Source: Cohnella rhizoplanae (GTDB lineage Bacteria; Bacillota; Bacilli; Paenibacillales; Paenibacillaceae). Taken from it: a stretch of 64,000 bases of DNA. Made by a program: the position numbers and the translations under genes. The notes under the pieces were generated by a model that had not been told where the DNA came from, did not search any database, and was given only the letters and a program-made list of their open reading frames with translations. This document shows positions 35,103-43,405 of this stretch, piece after piece. The DNA is taken from positions 1 to 64,000 of the forward strand of contig NZ_CAOJCN010000019.1 of NCBI RefSeq assembly GCF_948329515.1. The letters run 5' to 3'. Numbering within the stretch: the first letter of the stretch is position 1; every line of letters starts with the position of its first letter.

Positions 35103-35843
35103 ATGTATATGAAAAGGACCCGCGCAGCAGGCGCGCTGCTCCTGCTCGCGGCCGTATTCCTGATCGTCTCGGGCTGCGGCAGCCGCGCCAATCAGAACCA
35201 GGCGGGAGGCGCATCGTCATCGGCCGCAACGGAGACCGCTTCAGCCTCAGCTTCCGTTTCGGCTTCGCCTTCCGCATCGGCATCCGCCTCGGAGACGCCT
35301 TCATTCGATCCTTCATCGGACAACGACCCTGTCGTCACGATCGAGATGGACAGCGGCGACAAGATCGTCATCGAGCTGTATCCCTCCGTCGCGCCGAACA
35401 CCGTCAACAACTTCATTTCCTTGATTAAACAAGGCTTCTATGACGGTACGATTTTCCATCGCGTCATCCCCGGCTTTATGATTCAGGGCGGAGATCCGGA
35501 CGGTACCGGCGCGGGCGGACCGGGATATGCCATCAAAGGCGAATTCGCGGCGAACAACGTGGACAATCAGCTGCTCCACACCCGCGGCGTGCTCTCCATG
35601 GCCCGGGCCCAGGACAATGACACCGCCGGCTCCCAGTTCTTCATTATGGCGGAGGATTATCCGTCCCTGGACGGACTTTACGCCGCCTTCGGCAAGGTCG
35701 TATCCGGCATCGAGACGGTGGACGCGATCGTCGCGCTGCCCCGCGACGCCGAGGACCGTCCCGCCGAGCCGCCCGTCATGAAGAAGGTCACCGTGGACAC
35801 AAAGGGCGTGGATTATCCGGAGCCGGAGAAGATGGCCGAGTAA
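35103..35843 (+). CDS. Cyclophilin-type peptidyl-prolyl isomerase lipoprotein
   Basis: Extracytoplasmic protein-folding enzyme anchored to the membrane. The 246-residue precursor has a lipoprotein signal (LLLLAAVFLIVSGCGS; lipidation cysteine about residue 25), a Ser/Ala-rich linker (about 35-68) and a cyclophilin domain with VAPNTVNNFISL, FYDGTIFHRVIPGFMIQGGDP, RGVLSMARAQDNDTAGSQFFI and LDGLYAAFGKV. AAGGGGG lies 10 nt before the ATG. It is the only plus-strand gene between spoIIE and the yabR-yabP cluster and ends at two consecutive terminators. Confidence 0.93.
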   Translation: MYMKRTRAAGALLLLAAVFLIVSGCGSRANQNQAGGASSSAATETASASASVSASPSASASASETPSFDPSSDNDPVVTIEMDSGDKIVIELYPSVAPNTVNNFISLIKQGFYDGTIFHRVIPGFMIQGGDPDGTGAGGPGYAIKGEFAANNVDNQLLHTRGVLSMARAQDNDTAGSQFFIMAEDYPSLDGLYAAFGKVVSGIETVDAIVALPRDAEDRPAEPPVMKKVTVDTKGVDYPEPEKMAE

Positions 35844-35863
35844 GCGGCGCCGCGCAAAAAACA

Positions 35864-35900
35864 ACGACCGTCTGGGGCAGTCCCCTGACGGTCGTCTTTG
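35864..35900 (+). terminator. Terminator of the cyclophilin gene
   Basis: ACGACCGTC (35864-35872) pairs with GACGGTCGT (35887-35895), with an inner GGGG/CCCC, followed by CTTT. Confidence 0.75.
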
Positions 35901-35941
35901 GTGTGCTTAGATTGCCTCGGCTGCGACGCCTGCGACGGAAT

Positions 35942-35986
35942 AAAAGAAGGCAAGAACGCTCTCGAGGAGCATTCTTGCCTTCTTTT
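35942..35986. terminator. Bidirectional terminator between convergent genes
   Basis: AAAAGAAGGCAAGAA (35942-35956) and its exact complement (35972-35986) form a 15-bp stem with an inner GCTC/GAGC. A-run and T-run ends allow it to act for the cyclophilin gene on the plus strand and the small membrane protein on the minus strand. Confidence 0.88.
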
Positions 35987-35990
35987 GGTT

Positions 35991-36221
35991 CTATTGAATG
36001 ATAATGCTGAGGACGAGAAGGACGGCGCCGACGGCGATGAGCAGGACGACCAGGTAGAAAAACCATCTCACTACCGCCGGCATGCCGCTCAGATCCGCCC
36101 GGCGGTTAGGCACGCCGACGATACGGTTCAGGTGATCCGTCGCGTCATTAAAGACGTAGTTCTCCTCCGGCGCGTCGCGGACGGCTTCGGGCTGCGTTTC
36201 GTGCAGTCGATCCTTATTCAT
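35991..36221 (-). CDS. Small single-pass membrane protein
   Basis: Not recognised. The 76-residue product has a polar N-terminal half (NKDRLHETQPEAVRD...) and one C-terminal transmembrane helix (WFFYLVVLLIAVGAVLLVLSIII, split: about residues 53-75), so its N-terminus probably faces the cytoplasm. A GGAGGG site precedes the ATG. It follows yabR by 150 nt and is bounded by terminators on both sides, so it is probably monocistronic. Confidence 0.7.
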   Translation of the reverse strand: MNKDRLHETQPEAVRDAPEENYVFNDATDHLNRIVGVPNRRADLSGMPAVVRWFFYLVVLLIAVGAVLLVLSIIIQ

Positions 36222-36297
36222 GCGAATCCCTCCAACCTATAGGCTGTAAAGATAGGATGTCCCGTCGACGGCGCTCGCGAGAGGAAAAGGCCCGCAG

Positions 36298-36329
36298 GAA
36301 ACAAATAAGCCGGACTCGCGAGTCCGGCT
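36298..36329 (-). terminator. Intrinsic terminator of yabR
   Basis: The perfect palindrome AGCCGGACTCG/CGAGTCCGGCT (36308-36329) is followed on the minus strand by TATTTGTTT. Confidence 0.82.
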
Positions 36330-36374
36330 GTGTATCTATAAAGCAACACGATCCAAATCTAGGAGGGGCTCCGA

Positions 36375-36839
36375 TCAAGAACGGCGGCCGCCTCGTCCGC
36401 CACGCTTGGATTCTGTGCTCTTCTTCAGGTTGGAGATGCGTTCTTCGCTATCCTTCAGGAAACGGGATACTTTGTCCTCGAAAGTGGCGCGGACCGGTCC
36501 TCCGGGTCTGAAGTTCCTGCCTCCGCGGTCGCCTCCGCCGCCACCGCCTCGCGGTCCTCGCGGGGGGTATTGCTGTTGCTGTTGTTGTTGCTGTTCCGGC
36601 GGTTTGTCAACCGCTTGCCGGATCGACAGCCCGATCTTCCCGTCCTTGTCAACGTTGATGACCTTGACGGTGACGACGTCGCCGACCTTCAGATGGTCCT
36701 TGACGTCCTTGACGTAGCTGTCTGCGATCTCGGAGATGTGCACGAGGCCCGTAACGCCCCCGGACAAGTCCACAAATGCTCCGAAATGCGTGATGCCGGT
36801 TACTTTACCCTCCAATTTGGAGCCCACTTCGATGGCCAT
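36375..36839 (-). CDS. yabR: S1-domain RNA-binding protein YabR
   Basis: The 154-residue product has one S1 domain (about 4-72; GSKLEGKVTGITHFGAFVDL, GLVHISEIA, KIGLSIRQA) and a low-complexity tail with eight consecutive glutamines and GRGG/RGG-like repeats (about 80-115), then a basic C-terminus. It resembles B. subtilis YabR (general stress protein 13 family) and lies between divIC and spoIIE as in that species. RGG tails bind RNA in other proteins; here that is inference. Exact function is not established. Confidence 0.92.
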   Translation of the reverse strand: MAIEVGSKLEGKVTGITHFGAFVDLSGGVTGLVHISEIADSYVKDVKDHLKVGDVVTVKVINVDKDGKIGLSIRQAVDKPPEQQQQQQQQYPPRGPRGGGGGGDRGGRNFRPGGPVRATFEDKVSRFLKDSEERISNLKKSTESKRGGRGGRRS

Positions 36840-36982
36840 AAAAACCGAATTTCCTCCCTGAAGAAAGTGTGCCGAGATCCTAGCGGCTTCAAACGATAAG
36901 TCCGGCTGTGCTGATTATAACCGATGTAGAAAAGCAAGGTCAACCGACGTCCGCCCTTGCGGGGCTTGGCCTCCCGGATTTA

Positions 36983-37300
36983 TCAAGGGGCCTTCGGCTC
37001 GATGAGGATGGTTCGCTCGCCTGGACGGGTCATCCCCTGCTGCCTGGCGATCTGGCCGATGTACTCGTCGTCGTTCAGTCTGGTGATCTCTTTTTTCAGC
37101 GTGTCGTTTTTAGACTGCACCTCGGCCAGCTTGGTCTTGACGTCGTGCAGCTGCGTCGAACGCTCGGTTGTATGCTGCTGCTGAACGATCAAGGTGTAGA
37201 TCGCCCAGCTCATGAACAGAACGACCATGAGAAGCAAGAGCTTAAGCCGTCTCTTGACGCCGACCGAAGCCGGGGTACTCGCGGTACTGCTGGTTGGCAT
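36983..37300 (-). CDS. divIC: Septum formation initiator DivIC (FtsB-like)
   Basis: Essential divisome bitopic protein that forms a complex with DivIB and FtsL. The 105 residues have a short cytoplasmic N-terminus, one transmembrane helix (LLLLMVVLFMSWAIYTLIV, about 20-38), an external coiled coil (ERSTQLHDVKTKLAEVQSK, then LKKEITRLND) and the ending YIGQIARQQGMTRPGE typical of FtsB/DivIC. GGGAGG is 9 nt before the ATG. Place between yabQ and yabR is conserved. Confidence 0.94.
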   Translation of the reverse strand: MPTSSTASTPASVGVKRRLKLLLLMVVLFMSWAIYTLIVQQQHTTERSTQLHDVKTKLAEVQSKNDTLKKEITRLNDDEYIGQIARQQGMTRPGERTILIEPKAP

Positions 37301-37409
37301 TCGGTCAGTCCTCCCTGCGCACGCTATAACATAGTGTATAAATTATAGCATAAATTCGAGAAATCAAAATATCCTTCTTGCGGCATGCTTTGTGAACGGA
37401 TCCTGTCGA

Positions 37410-38048
37410 TTAATCGTCCCGATCGGGGGGATCGGGCTTATCCGGGCGATCGGGAACTTCAGGCCCTCGCAATACGCGCCAAACTTCCTTTACCCGCTCT
37501 ACTGCCCGCTGAAACATATGCCTTGCCCGTTGGAATTGCCGGCGGACAGGAAGCAGCCTGTCCCACAGCCAACGGCCCGGCGGCCCGAGAGGGCGGAGCA
37601 GCAGCTTGATGATCCAGATCAGCACGGCCGCCGTTACGACGAATACCGCATCCAGCAGGCTCGCGAGCATACGAACGATCCACAGTACGGGCACGATGAA
37701 CAAAGCGCGAACGGTGCGCCAGATCAGCAGCCCCAGCCTGCGCAGCGCCTCGAATATCCACCCCGCTGCTCGCAGAACCTGCGCGCTGAATAAGCCGAAG
37801 TACGCCGTCACGCCGATGCCGATACCCAGGAAAACATAAAGGCGCACCTCGCCGTAATTGACGCCAAGCAGGATGCGGAACACGATCAGCGTGGCCGCGA
37901 TCCAATAGAGCAGGTCGATCAGCGGCAGCAGCCAGCGGCGGAATCGAAGACGAGCGGCGGCGGCCCGATAGATGTCAAAGACGGTGCCCATGCCGAGACC
38001 GCACAGGATCATCGCGCCGATCGTCGACCAGTGAACGGCGGCGTTCAC
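37410..38048 (-). CDS. yabQ: Spore cortex biosynthesis protein YabQ
   Basis: Integral membrane protein needed for spore cortex formation in B. subtilis. The 212-residue product has an N-terminal GMGTVFDIYRA motif characteristic of YabQ after the first helix, then three further hydrophobic segments (about 37-115), a longer helix pair and a charged C-terminal tail ending in a Pro/Asp/Arg repeat (PDRPDKPDPPDRDD). Its GTG/ATG region overlaps the yabP stop by 4 nt, so the two are coupled. Confidence 0.92.
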   Translation of the reverse strand: MNAAVHWSTIGAMILCGLGMGTVFDIYRAAAARLRFRRWLLPLIDLLYWIAATLIVFRILLGVNYGEVRLYVFLGIGIGVTAYFGLFSAQVLRAAGWIFEALRRLGLLIWRTVRALFIVPVLWIVRMLASLLDAVFVVTAAVLIWIIKLLLRPLGPPGRWLWDRLLPVRRQFQRARHMFQRAVERVKEVWRVLRGPEVPDRPDKPDPPDRDD

Positions 38049-38326
38049 CGGAACAGCTTTCCGAGCAGGCCCTTCGACTTGGCGGATGCCTTGCCGTCCA
38101 AGAAGACGAACGAGTCGATCGTGCCTTCGATGGTCACGAGGCCGTGCTCCAGACTCAAGTTCTTCATATGCAGATTATGCCCGCGCACCGCGAGCGGGCC
38201 GCAGGACGTGTCCAGCAGAAACTCCTCGCTGTCGAAGCTCTCGACCTGGCTCACGCCCGTGATATCCATTAATTTGCGGCTCTGCAGACGGACATCCTGC
38301 ACCTTGCCGCTCTTCCCCTGGTCCAT
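38045..38326 (-). CDS. yabP: Sporulation protein YabP
   Basis: The 93-residue protein resembles YabP/YqfC family proteins, whose mutants have sporulation defects in some species. It has KLMDITGVSQVESFDSEEFLL and GHNLHMKNLSLEHGLVTIEG stretches (given partially), a compact beta-rich core, and no signal or membrane segment. GGAGGG precedes the ATG. With yabQ it forms a conserved pair, in B. subtilis transcribed by sigma-E; a sigma-E promoter could not be placed with confidence here. Confidence 0.92.
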   Translation of the reverse strand: MDQGKSGKVQDVRLQSRKLMDITGVSQVESFDSEEFLLDTSCGPLAVRGHNLHMKNLSLEHGLVTIEGTIDSFVFLDGKASAKSKGLLGKLFR

Positions 38327-38428
38327 GGCGCGTCCCTCCTTTTAGATGAGACTAGCATATGGGCCCGGCCGGGGAATTAGAACGGACACGAAGCGTCGCC
38401 GGCCGATAACGCCGTTTAAACTTCTGGA

Positions 38429-38472
38429 TAAAAAAAAGATCCTTCATCCCCGGATCGGAGAAAAAGGATCTT
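38429..38472 (-). terminator. Strong terminator overlapping the rqcP stop codon
   Basis: AAGATCCT and AGGATCTT pair (an inner GATCC/GGGAT stem adds stability) and are followed by nine T's on the minus strand. The stem includes the last bases of the rqcP stop codon, separating HU-rqcP from yabP-yabQ. Confidence 0.88.
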
Positions 38473-38752
38473 AGCTGAACAAATCGTCGCTCTCGCGCTT
38501 GCGGACTTCTTCCTTGACGATCGAGTAGAGGCCTTCCGCGTCTTCTTTTTTAGTAGACTCCAGCAGCTTCTCCACGCGTACGGTCAGGATGCGCTGCCCG
38601 TACTGGATCTCGAGCTCGTCGCCGATCTTCACGTCGGCGCTCGGCTTGGCTTCGCGCCCATTGAGAAGGACGCGTCCCTGATCGGACACGTCCTTCGCGA
38701 CGGTGCGCCGCTTGATCAGCCGCGACACCTTCAGGAACTTATCGAGGCGCAT
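38471..38752 (-). CDS. rqcP: S4-domain RNA-binding protein RqcP (YabO)
   Basis: Works with RqcH in ribosome-associated quality control, adding alanine tails to stalled nascent chains on 50S subunits. The 93-residue product is a single S4/Hsp15-type domain: MRLDKFLKVSRLIKRRTVAK, GRVLLNGREAKPSADVK and LEIQYG, with an acidic C-terminal helix. It lies 3 nt after HU and before yabP, as yabO does in B. subtilis. Confidence 0.94.
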   Translation of the reverse strand: MRLDKFLKVSRLIKRRTVAKDVSDQGRVLLNGREAKPSADVKIGDELEIQYGQRILTVRVEKLLESTKKEDAEGLYSIVKEEVRKRESDDLFS

Positions 38753-38755
38753 ATC

Positions 38756-39028
38756 TTACTTGACTGCGTCCTTCAGCTTGTTGCCGGCTTTGAAGGCAGG
38801 AACCTTGGAAGCGGCGATCTCGATCGTCTTGCCCGTTTGCGGGTTGCGGCCTACGCGGCCGGAGCGGCTGCGGGTCTCGAACGTGCCGAAGCCGATCAGT
38901 TGTACCTTGTCGCCGGAAGCGAGCGCGTCGGATACTTCGCCCAGGAAGCTGTTCAGTACGTTTTCTACGTCTTTCTTGGTCAGGCCGCTTTTTTCGGAGA
39001 TGTTGTTGATCAGGTCGGTCTTGTTCAT
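38756..39028 (-). CDS. hbs: HU family DNA-binding protein
   Basis: Abundant nucleoid protein that bends DNA. The 90-residue product has the canonical MNKTDLINNI start and the signature GFGTFETRSRSGRVGRNPQTG (split here; about 46-66) of the DNA-binding arm. AGGAGG lies upstream of the ATG. In B. subtilis hbs is elsewhere; here it sits between yabN and rqcP, an arrangement seen in Paenibacillus-like genomes. The symbol hbs is used by analogy. Confidence 0.93.
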   Translation of the reverse strand: MNKTDLINNISEKSGLTKKDVENVLNSFLGEVSDALASGDKVQLIGFGTFETRSRSGRVGRNPQTGKTIEIAASKVPAFKAGNKLKDAVK

Positions 39029-39110
39029 GGTTACTTATTCCTCCCATAATGGAAATGCTTAATTAGGTTGGCGCCGTTCGCCTTATGCATCTGGTTGATC
39101 TGCAAAAGCA

Positions 39111-39129
39111 CGAAGAATACTATTCTTCG
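39111..39129. promoter_or_regulatory. Perfect 9-bp dyad upstream of HU
   Basis: CGAAGAATA-N-TATTCTTCG lies about 85 nt before the HU start in an A/T-rich leader with several T-runs. It may be an operator or an mRNA hairpin. No regulator is known to me. Confidence 0.45.
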
Positions 39130-39218
39130 AAGGGCGATAAAATCCTGCAAAATCCGCAAAAAATAATTCGAAAAAAAGCGAAAAAGCGCGGCGCGGCGAA
39201 TAAAGCGAGACCTTAGAA

Positions 39219-40703
39219 CTAGTCGGCGGCGTTTTTCGCTTCTTGCCACCAACCTTCCATCTCTAGTAAATCAGTCTCGTCAAACTTGCGGCCGCTTATA
39301 CGCAGACGCTCTTCGATATAGCGAAAACGCGCCGCGAACTTGCGGTTCGTGCCGGCCAGCGCTTCCTCGGGATCCGCATGGATGAACCGGGAGGCATTGA
39401 TGACCGCGAACAGCAGATCCCCCAGCTCCTCCCGCTGCCGCTCGGCCGACTCGCCGCTGACCGCCGCCTTGAGCTCGTCCAGCTCTTCGGCGATCTTGTC
39501 CCACACGCCATCAAGATCCGGCCAGTCGAAGCCGACGCCGGACGCCTTCTTCTGGATCTTGTGCGCGCGCGGGAGCGCGGGCAGGTCCTTGGGGATGCCG
39601 TCCAGCAGCGACGCCCGCTCGGGCCGGCCCTTCAGCCGCTTCTCCTCCGCCTTCATGGCCTCCCAATTGCGCAGCGCCTCCTCGGCGTTGCCCGCGTCCT
39701 CCGTGCCGAAAACGTGCGGATGGCGGAAAATGAGCTTGTCGTTCAGCTCGGCGAGCACGTCGAAGACGTCGAACGCGCCCGACTCCTCCTCCATCTGGCT
39801 GTGCAGCAGGATCTGGAGCAGCACGTCGCCGAACTCTTCCTTCATGCCGTCCGGATCGTCGAGGTCGAGCGCCTCGATCGCCTCGTACGTCTCCTCGATG
39901 AAGTTGCGCCGGATCGACTGGTGCGTCTGCTCGCGGTCCCATGGACAGCCCTCGGGGCTGCGCAGGATGGAGACGATCTCGTGCAGCCGCTCGAACGATC
40001 TCCGCTGCAGCCTGGCGTCCTCGCTGGCGGGCACGTAGACCAGCGTCAGGTTGCCGTAGCTCTCCTGGCGGTCCAGATCGTACAGCGGAATGCGCCCGAC
40101 GCGCTCCTGGCCCGCGATGCCGAGCGCCTGGCCGACCACGATCTCGTGATCGTCGGGATAGACGCTCATCAGCGTCAGCTTGACGTCCGAGGCGGTATAA
40201 CCGTCGTAGACCTGGCCGATGACGGTGTGCAGAGCCGGACGCAGATGCTCGCGCCTGAGCCCCGCCGCGTCCAGCAGCTGGAAGCCCTCGATCGGATCGA
40301 AGCCGAGCCGCACGAACGCCTGATCGAGGAAGCTCTCGCCACCGAGGATGCGAAGCGAGACGCCGCGAGCCTCGGATCGCTCTCGCAGCAGTTGAACCGT
40401 GCGCTCCGCGACCATCGGATGGCCCGGCACGGCATACGCGACAGGTTGCTCCGGATGGGCGGCCGCCTCGCGCAGCAGCGTCTCCGCGATGTCCTCGTAC
40501 ACCTGCTCGAAGCTGTCGCTGCGCTCGTACAGCGCATCGAACGGCTGCATCGCGATGCCGCGCCGCGCGAGATCCGCTACGGCCGGATGGTCGGCGGTGC
40601 GGCAATATCGGACGCCGGCGGACTCCAGCGACTTCAAGATGCCCAGCGTCAATTGATCCTCTCCGCCGGAGCCTAGCCCGACGACGGTGATGGATGGAAG
40701 CAT
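39219..40703 (-). CDS. yabN: Fusion of SAM-dependent (tetrapyrrole-type) methylase and MazG nucleotide pyrophosphohydrolase
   Basis: House-cleaning nucleoside triphosphate pyrophosphohydrolase with an N-terminal methylase-like domain, as in B. subtilis YabN. The 494 residues split into a tetrapyrrole-methylase-like part (1-215; VVGLGSGGEDQLTLG, VAYAVPGHPMVAE) and a MazG part (about 225-494) with GCPWDREQTHQSI, FIEETYEAIEALD, EEFGDVLLQILLHSQ and a second EELGDLLFAVIN metal-binding repeat. AAAGGATGAG precedes the ATG at 40703. Place between yabM and the rqcP region is conserved. Confidence 0.94.
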   Translation of the reverse strand: MLPSITVVGLGSGGEDQLTLGILKSLESAGVRYCRTADHPAVADLARRGIAMQPFDALYERSDSFEQVYEDIAETLLREAAAHPEQPVAYAVPGHPMVAERTVQLLRERSEARGVSLRILGGESFLDQAFVRLGFDPIEGFQLLDAAGLRREHLRPALHTVIGQVYDGYTASDVKLTLMSVYPDDHEIVVGQALGIAGQERVGRIPLYDLDRQESYGNLTLVYVPASEDARLQRRSFERLHEIVSILRSPEGCPWDREQTHQSIRRNFIEETYEAIEALDLDDPDGMKEEFGDVLLQILLHSQMEEESGAFDVFDVLAELNDKLIFRHPHVFGTEDAGNAEEALRNWEAMKAEEKRLKGRPERASLLDGIPKDLPALPRAHKIQKKASGVGFDWPDLDGVWDKIAEELDELKAAVSGESAERQREELGDLLFAVINASRFIHADPEEALAGTNRKFAARFRYIEERLRISGRKFDETDLLEMEGWWQEAKNAAD

Positions 40704-40836
40704 GCGGTACTCATCCTTTCCGGTGCCTGAAGGTCGATAAGCCAGTATAGGTGTAAAATGGGGAAGAAGTCAAAATGCGGTCCGACACGCGGCGAGAGAC
40801 TGTGCGGCGGGGGCAAGGACCGGATTTATGGGGTGC

Positions 40837-41062
40837 GAATCTTGGCCTGCGGCTCGGCTTGGGGAGGCGGAGACCAAGGAGAGTCTTTGGCTGCGGTTCG
40901 ACTTAGGGAGCAGAAAATTCAGGGCGAGTCTTGGGCCTGCGGCTCGGCTTAGAGAGGCGGAAATGCAGGGCGAGTCTGTGGCCTGCGGTTCGGCTAAGGT
41001 TGGCGGAAAATGCAGGGTGAGTCTTGGGCTTGCGGGTCGGCTTAGGGAGGAAATGGTATTTT
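40837..41062. repeat. Tandem array of five degenerate 44-47 bp repeats
   Basis: Units begin with GAGTCTT or a variant at 40837, 40881, 40926, 40972 and 41019 and continue TGGGCCTGCGGCTCGGCTTA then GGGAGGCGGAAAATGCAGG-like sequence. They lie in the 795-bp gap between yabN and yabM. Spacing grows slightly from unit to unit (44 to 47 bp). A minus-strand open frame of about 120 codons through the array has repeat-derived composition and no convincing start, so I do not call a gene. Confidence 0.65.
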
Positions 41063-41498
41063 GGGGTTGCTCTTGTTGAGGGTATGATTTTACCGTTTTA
41101 ACGGTATCCCTTTCGATCAGGAGGATAGGAGTAAAAGGCATGGCGAGTCGGCTGCAGTACGGCGTATAGCCGGGAGTCGCGGGATGATTGCTCGGGTTCG
41201 GCGCGACTGTTAATCGAATAAAGAGTCGAGTTGCGATAAAGGGACGAGATGTTGTGGAGCGAGCATGCCTGATCGAAGGGGATATCGTTAAAATGCAGTT
41301 GTGGACGGACGAGGAACGCTGATAGGGTGCTGCGGGGCGCGCGGAGATGATGGTTGCCGAGCGCCGAGAGGAGCCAGGGCGCGCGGGGAGTGGACGGTGA
41401 ACGCGGATAGAATGGCTGCCAAGCGCGCAGAAAAGATGAGGGCCGAGCGCCGAAAGATGGCGGCCGGGCGCGCAGACGATGTGGGGCGCGGCGCCTTG
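41063..41498. other. Non-coding stretch with short degenerate repeats
   Basis: No supported gene. A dyad TACCGTT-TT-AACGGTA lies at 41091-41106. Near 41350, 41412, 41436 and 41457 a roughly 21-nt unit ATGG-N-GCC-AGCGC-GA recurs with decay. The region is between yabN and the end of yabM. Confidence 0.45.
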
Positions 41499-43238
41499 TT
41501 AGGGCATGGGCGGCGGGGCGCCCGGCTCACCGGAAGCCTGTTCAGCGCGGCGCGAAGCGGGCTGCAGGCGGAGCAGCCACCGCTCCGCGGGCGAGCCGGC
41601 GAGGCCCGGAATCGCGCGCCATTCGCGCGGGCCCAGGGCGCCGACGGCGGCGAGCATAGCGGCGAAGGCGAGCGCGCCCAGCGCGATGCACGGCAGTGCC
41701 GTGAGCAGCGCCGCTACGCGCGGGGCTAGCCCGTGCGTGAGCGCGGATAGCGCGAGCGAGCTGCCGCCGGCGGTCGCTGCGAGCGCCGCCAGCGCGAGCG
41801 TGGGGCGGGCGGCGTCGCCGAGGCGCGGGGTCGGCAGCGCGCCCAAGCGGCGCAGCGCACGCAGGTTAAGCGCGGCGGCGAGGCCATAGGCGCATGCGGC
41901 GGCACAAGCGGCTCCGGCGATGCCAAAGGCAGGCACGAGCGCGGCATTAAGCGCGGCCTTGGCCAGGGCGGCGAGCGCCAGATGGACGGCCGGCGCACGC
42001 AGGTCGCCGAGTCCCTGGAGCACGGCGGCGCTTACGGCCTGCAGCGCGGCGCCGAGCGCGGCGGCGCCCAGCACGGCCATCGCTGCGGTACCTCGCGCGT
42101 CGGCGAAGAGCGCGACGTTGATCGGCCTCGCGAGAATCGCTAGACCGACGGCGGCAGCGGCGCCGAACCACCAGGCAAGGCGTACCGCGAATGCAGCCTG
42201 GGCGCGGCTCTCCGCGTCGACGCCGGGACCGGAACGGGCCATCGTCAAGCTGGGCACGAGGGCGGCGGCAGCGCCGGCGGCGGCCATGGACACTAGCTGC
42301 AGCAGGGCAACGCCGCGATTGTACTCGCCAAAGGCCGTCATGGCCGCACCGGCCGTATCGCCTGCGCTCTGCAGGAGACGCGGCAGGGTAAACGCGTCGA
42401 TCAGCCCGAACAGCGGCGCCACGATTGACCCCGCTGCGATGGGCAGCGCCACGCGTACGATCCGTCGGAGCAGCACGCGGCCAGGCTCATTCGACGGGTC
42501 TATCGCTGTGGCGGCTGAGCGCTGTTCGCTGCTATCGTAAGGCTGGCTGCGCCTGCCGGAGATCAGCATCGCGGCCAGGCCGGCCGCAGCGCCGGCAGCC
42601 AGGCCTCCGTGCACGGAGGCGGCCGTCGAGGCCGCAGACCAAGCGTGCTGCAGCGCCCAGCCGAGGGCGCAGAGCATGAAGGAGACGCGGGCGCATTGCT
42701 CCGCGAGCTGCGACAAGGCCGGGCGGCCCATCTCGAGCCGCCCCTGCGAGTAGCCGCGCAGCGCGGCCGTGAGCGGCGCCACGAGCAGCGCCAGCGAGGA
42801 GGCGCGGATCGCGTCCGCCGCCTCGGGCGCGCCCATCCAGGCGGCCAGCGTGTCCGCCGCCGCCCAGAGCACGGCGAACGCGGCGAGGCCGCTCGCCGAG
42901 AGTAGGGCGGCGGCATAGCGAAGCAGGCGCCGGGCGCCGCGCTCGTCGCCGGCGGCGATCCGCTCGGCGACGAGCGCGGACACCGCGACGGGGATACCTG
43001 CCGCCGCCAGCGTCATCCACATGACAGCCAGCGCATAGACCGCGCTGTATAGGCCAAAGACGCGGTCGCCCGCCAGGTTTTGCAAGGGGATCTTCTGAAG
43101 CGTGCCGATGAGTTTGGACAGCAGCGCGGCGCCCCCGAGCAGGGCGGCGCCGCGCATGAGTTGCGATGATTGGCTTTTCAAGACGCTTGGCCGGCCGCGG
43201 CATGCCGCGATCGACGCTCCTCCGTTCATGCGATTCAA
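41499..43238 (-). CDS. yabM: MATE/MurJ-family polysaccharide flippase YabM (SpoVB-like)
   Basis: Probable lipid-linked saccharide or lipid II flippase related to SpoVB and MurJ. The product has about 14 transmembrane segments over 540 residues; the N-terminal part reads RGAALLGGAALLSKLIGTLQKIPLQNLAGDRVFGLY (split by content), typical of the family. The frame opens with a TTG at 43238 (579 codons) but the ribosome-site-like GGAGGAG lies inside the frame near 43216-43222, so translation may begin further in, near VLKSQSSQLMRG. The reading is intact. Composition is very Ala-rich, reflecting high GC. Confidence 0.85.
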   Translation of the reverse strand: MNRMNGGASIAACRGRPSVLKSQSSQLMRGAALLGGAALLSKLIGTLQKIPLQNLAGDRVFGLYSAVYALAVMWMTLAAAGIPVAVSALVAERIAAGDERGARRLLRYAAALLSASGLAAFAVLWAAADTLAAWMGAPEAADAIRASSLALLVAPLTAALRGYSQGRLEMGRPALSQLAEQCARVSFMLCALGWALQHAWSAASTAASVHGGLAAGAAAGLAAMLISGRRSQPYDSSEQRSAATAIDPSNEPGRVLLRRIVRVALPIAAGSIVAPLFGLIDAFTLPRLLQSAGDTAGAAMTAFGEYNRGVALLQLVSMAAAGAAAALVPSLTMARSGPGVDAESRAQAAFAVRLAWWFGAAAAVGLAILARPINVALFADARGTAAMAVLGAAALGAALQAVSAAVLQGLGDLRAPAVHLALAALAKAALNAALVPAFGIAGAACAAACAYGLAAALNLRALRRLGALPTPRLGDAARPTLALAALAATAGGSSLALSALTHGLAPRVAALLTALPCIALGALAFAAMLAAVGALGPREWRAIPGLAGSPAERWLLRLQPASRRAEQASGEPGAPPPMP

Positions 43239-43246
43239 GTGAGACC

Positions 43247-43255
43247 ATTATAACA
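43247..43255 (-). promoter_or_regulatory. Extended -10 promoter of yabM
   Basis: TGTTATAAT on the minus strand is a TGn-TATAAT extended -10. No good -35 lies 17 bp upstream. Transcription would start near 43240, so the long open-frame start at 43238 would be almost leaderless; this supports an internal start for yabM. Confidence 0.55.
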
Positions 43256-43405
43256 CACGCTGATGAGGGGTTAGTGTGGCATAGCTGTTCGGATGTTGTT
43301 CGCAAAACCGCTTATTTGACGGTCACAAGCTGCCACTTACCACTCATTGCTACACAGACAAGGCCCGAACACGTATCGCCATCTCCCGCTCCCCCTCGCA
43401 TCCGA

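Noticed and set aside
40770..41141. Minus-strand protein of about 120 residues
   Set aside because: Most of it is translation of the degenerate tandem repeats, with no good ribosome site and no conserved features.
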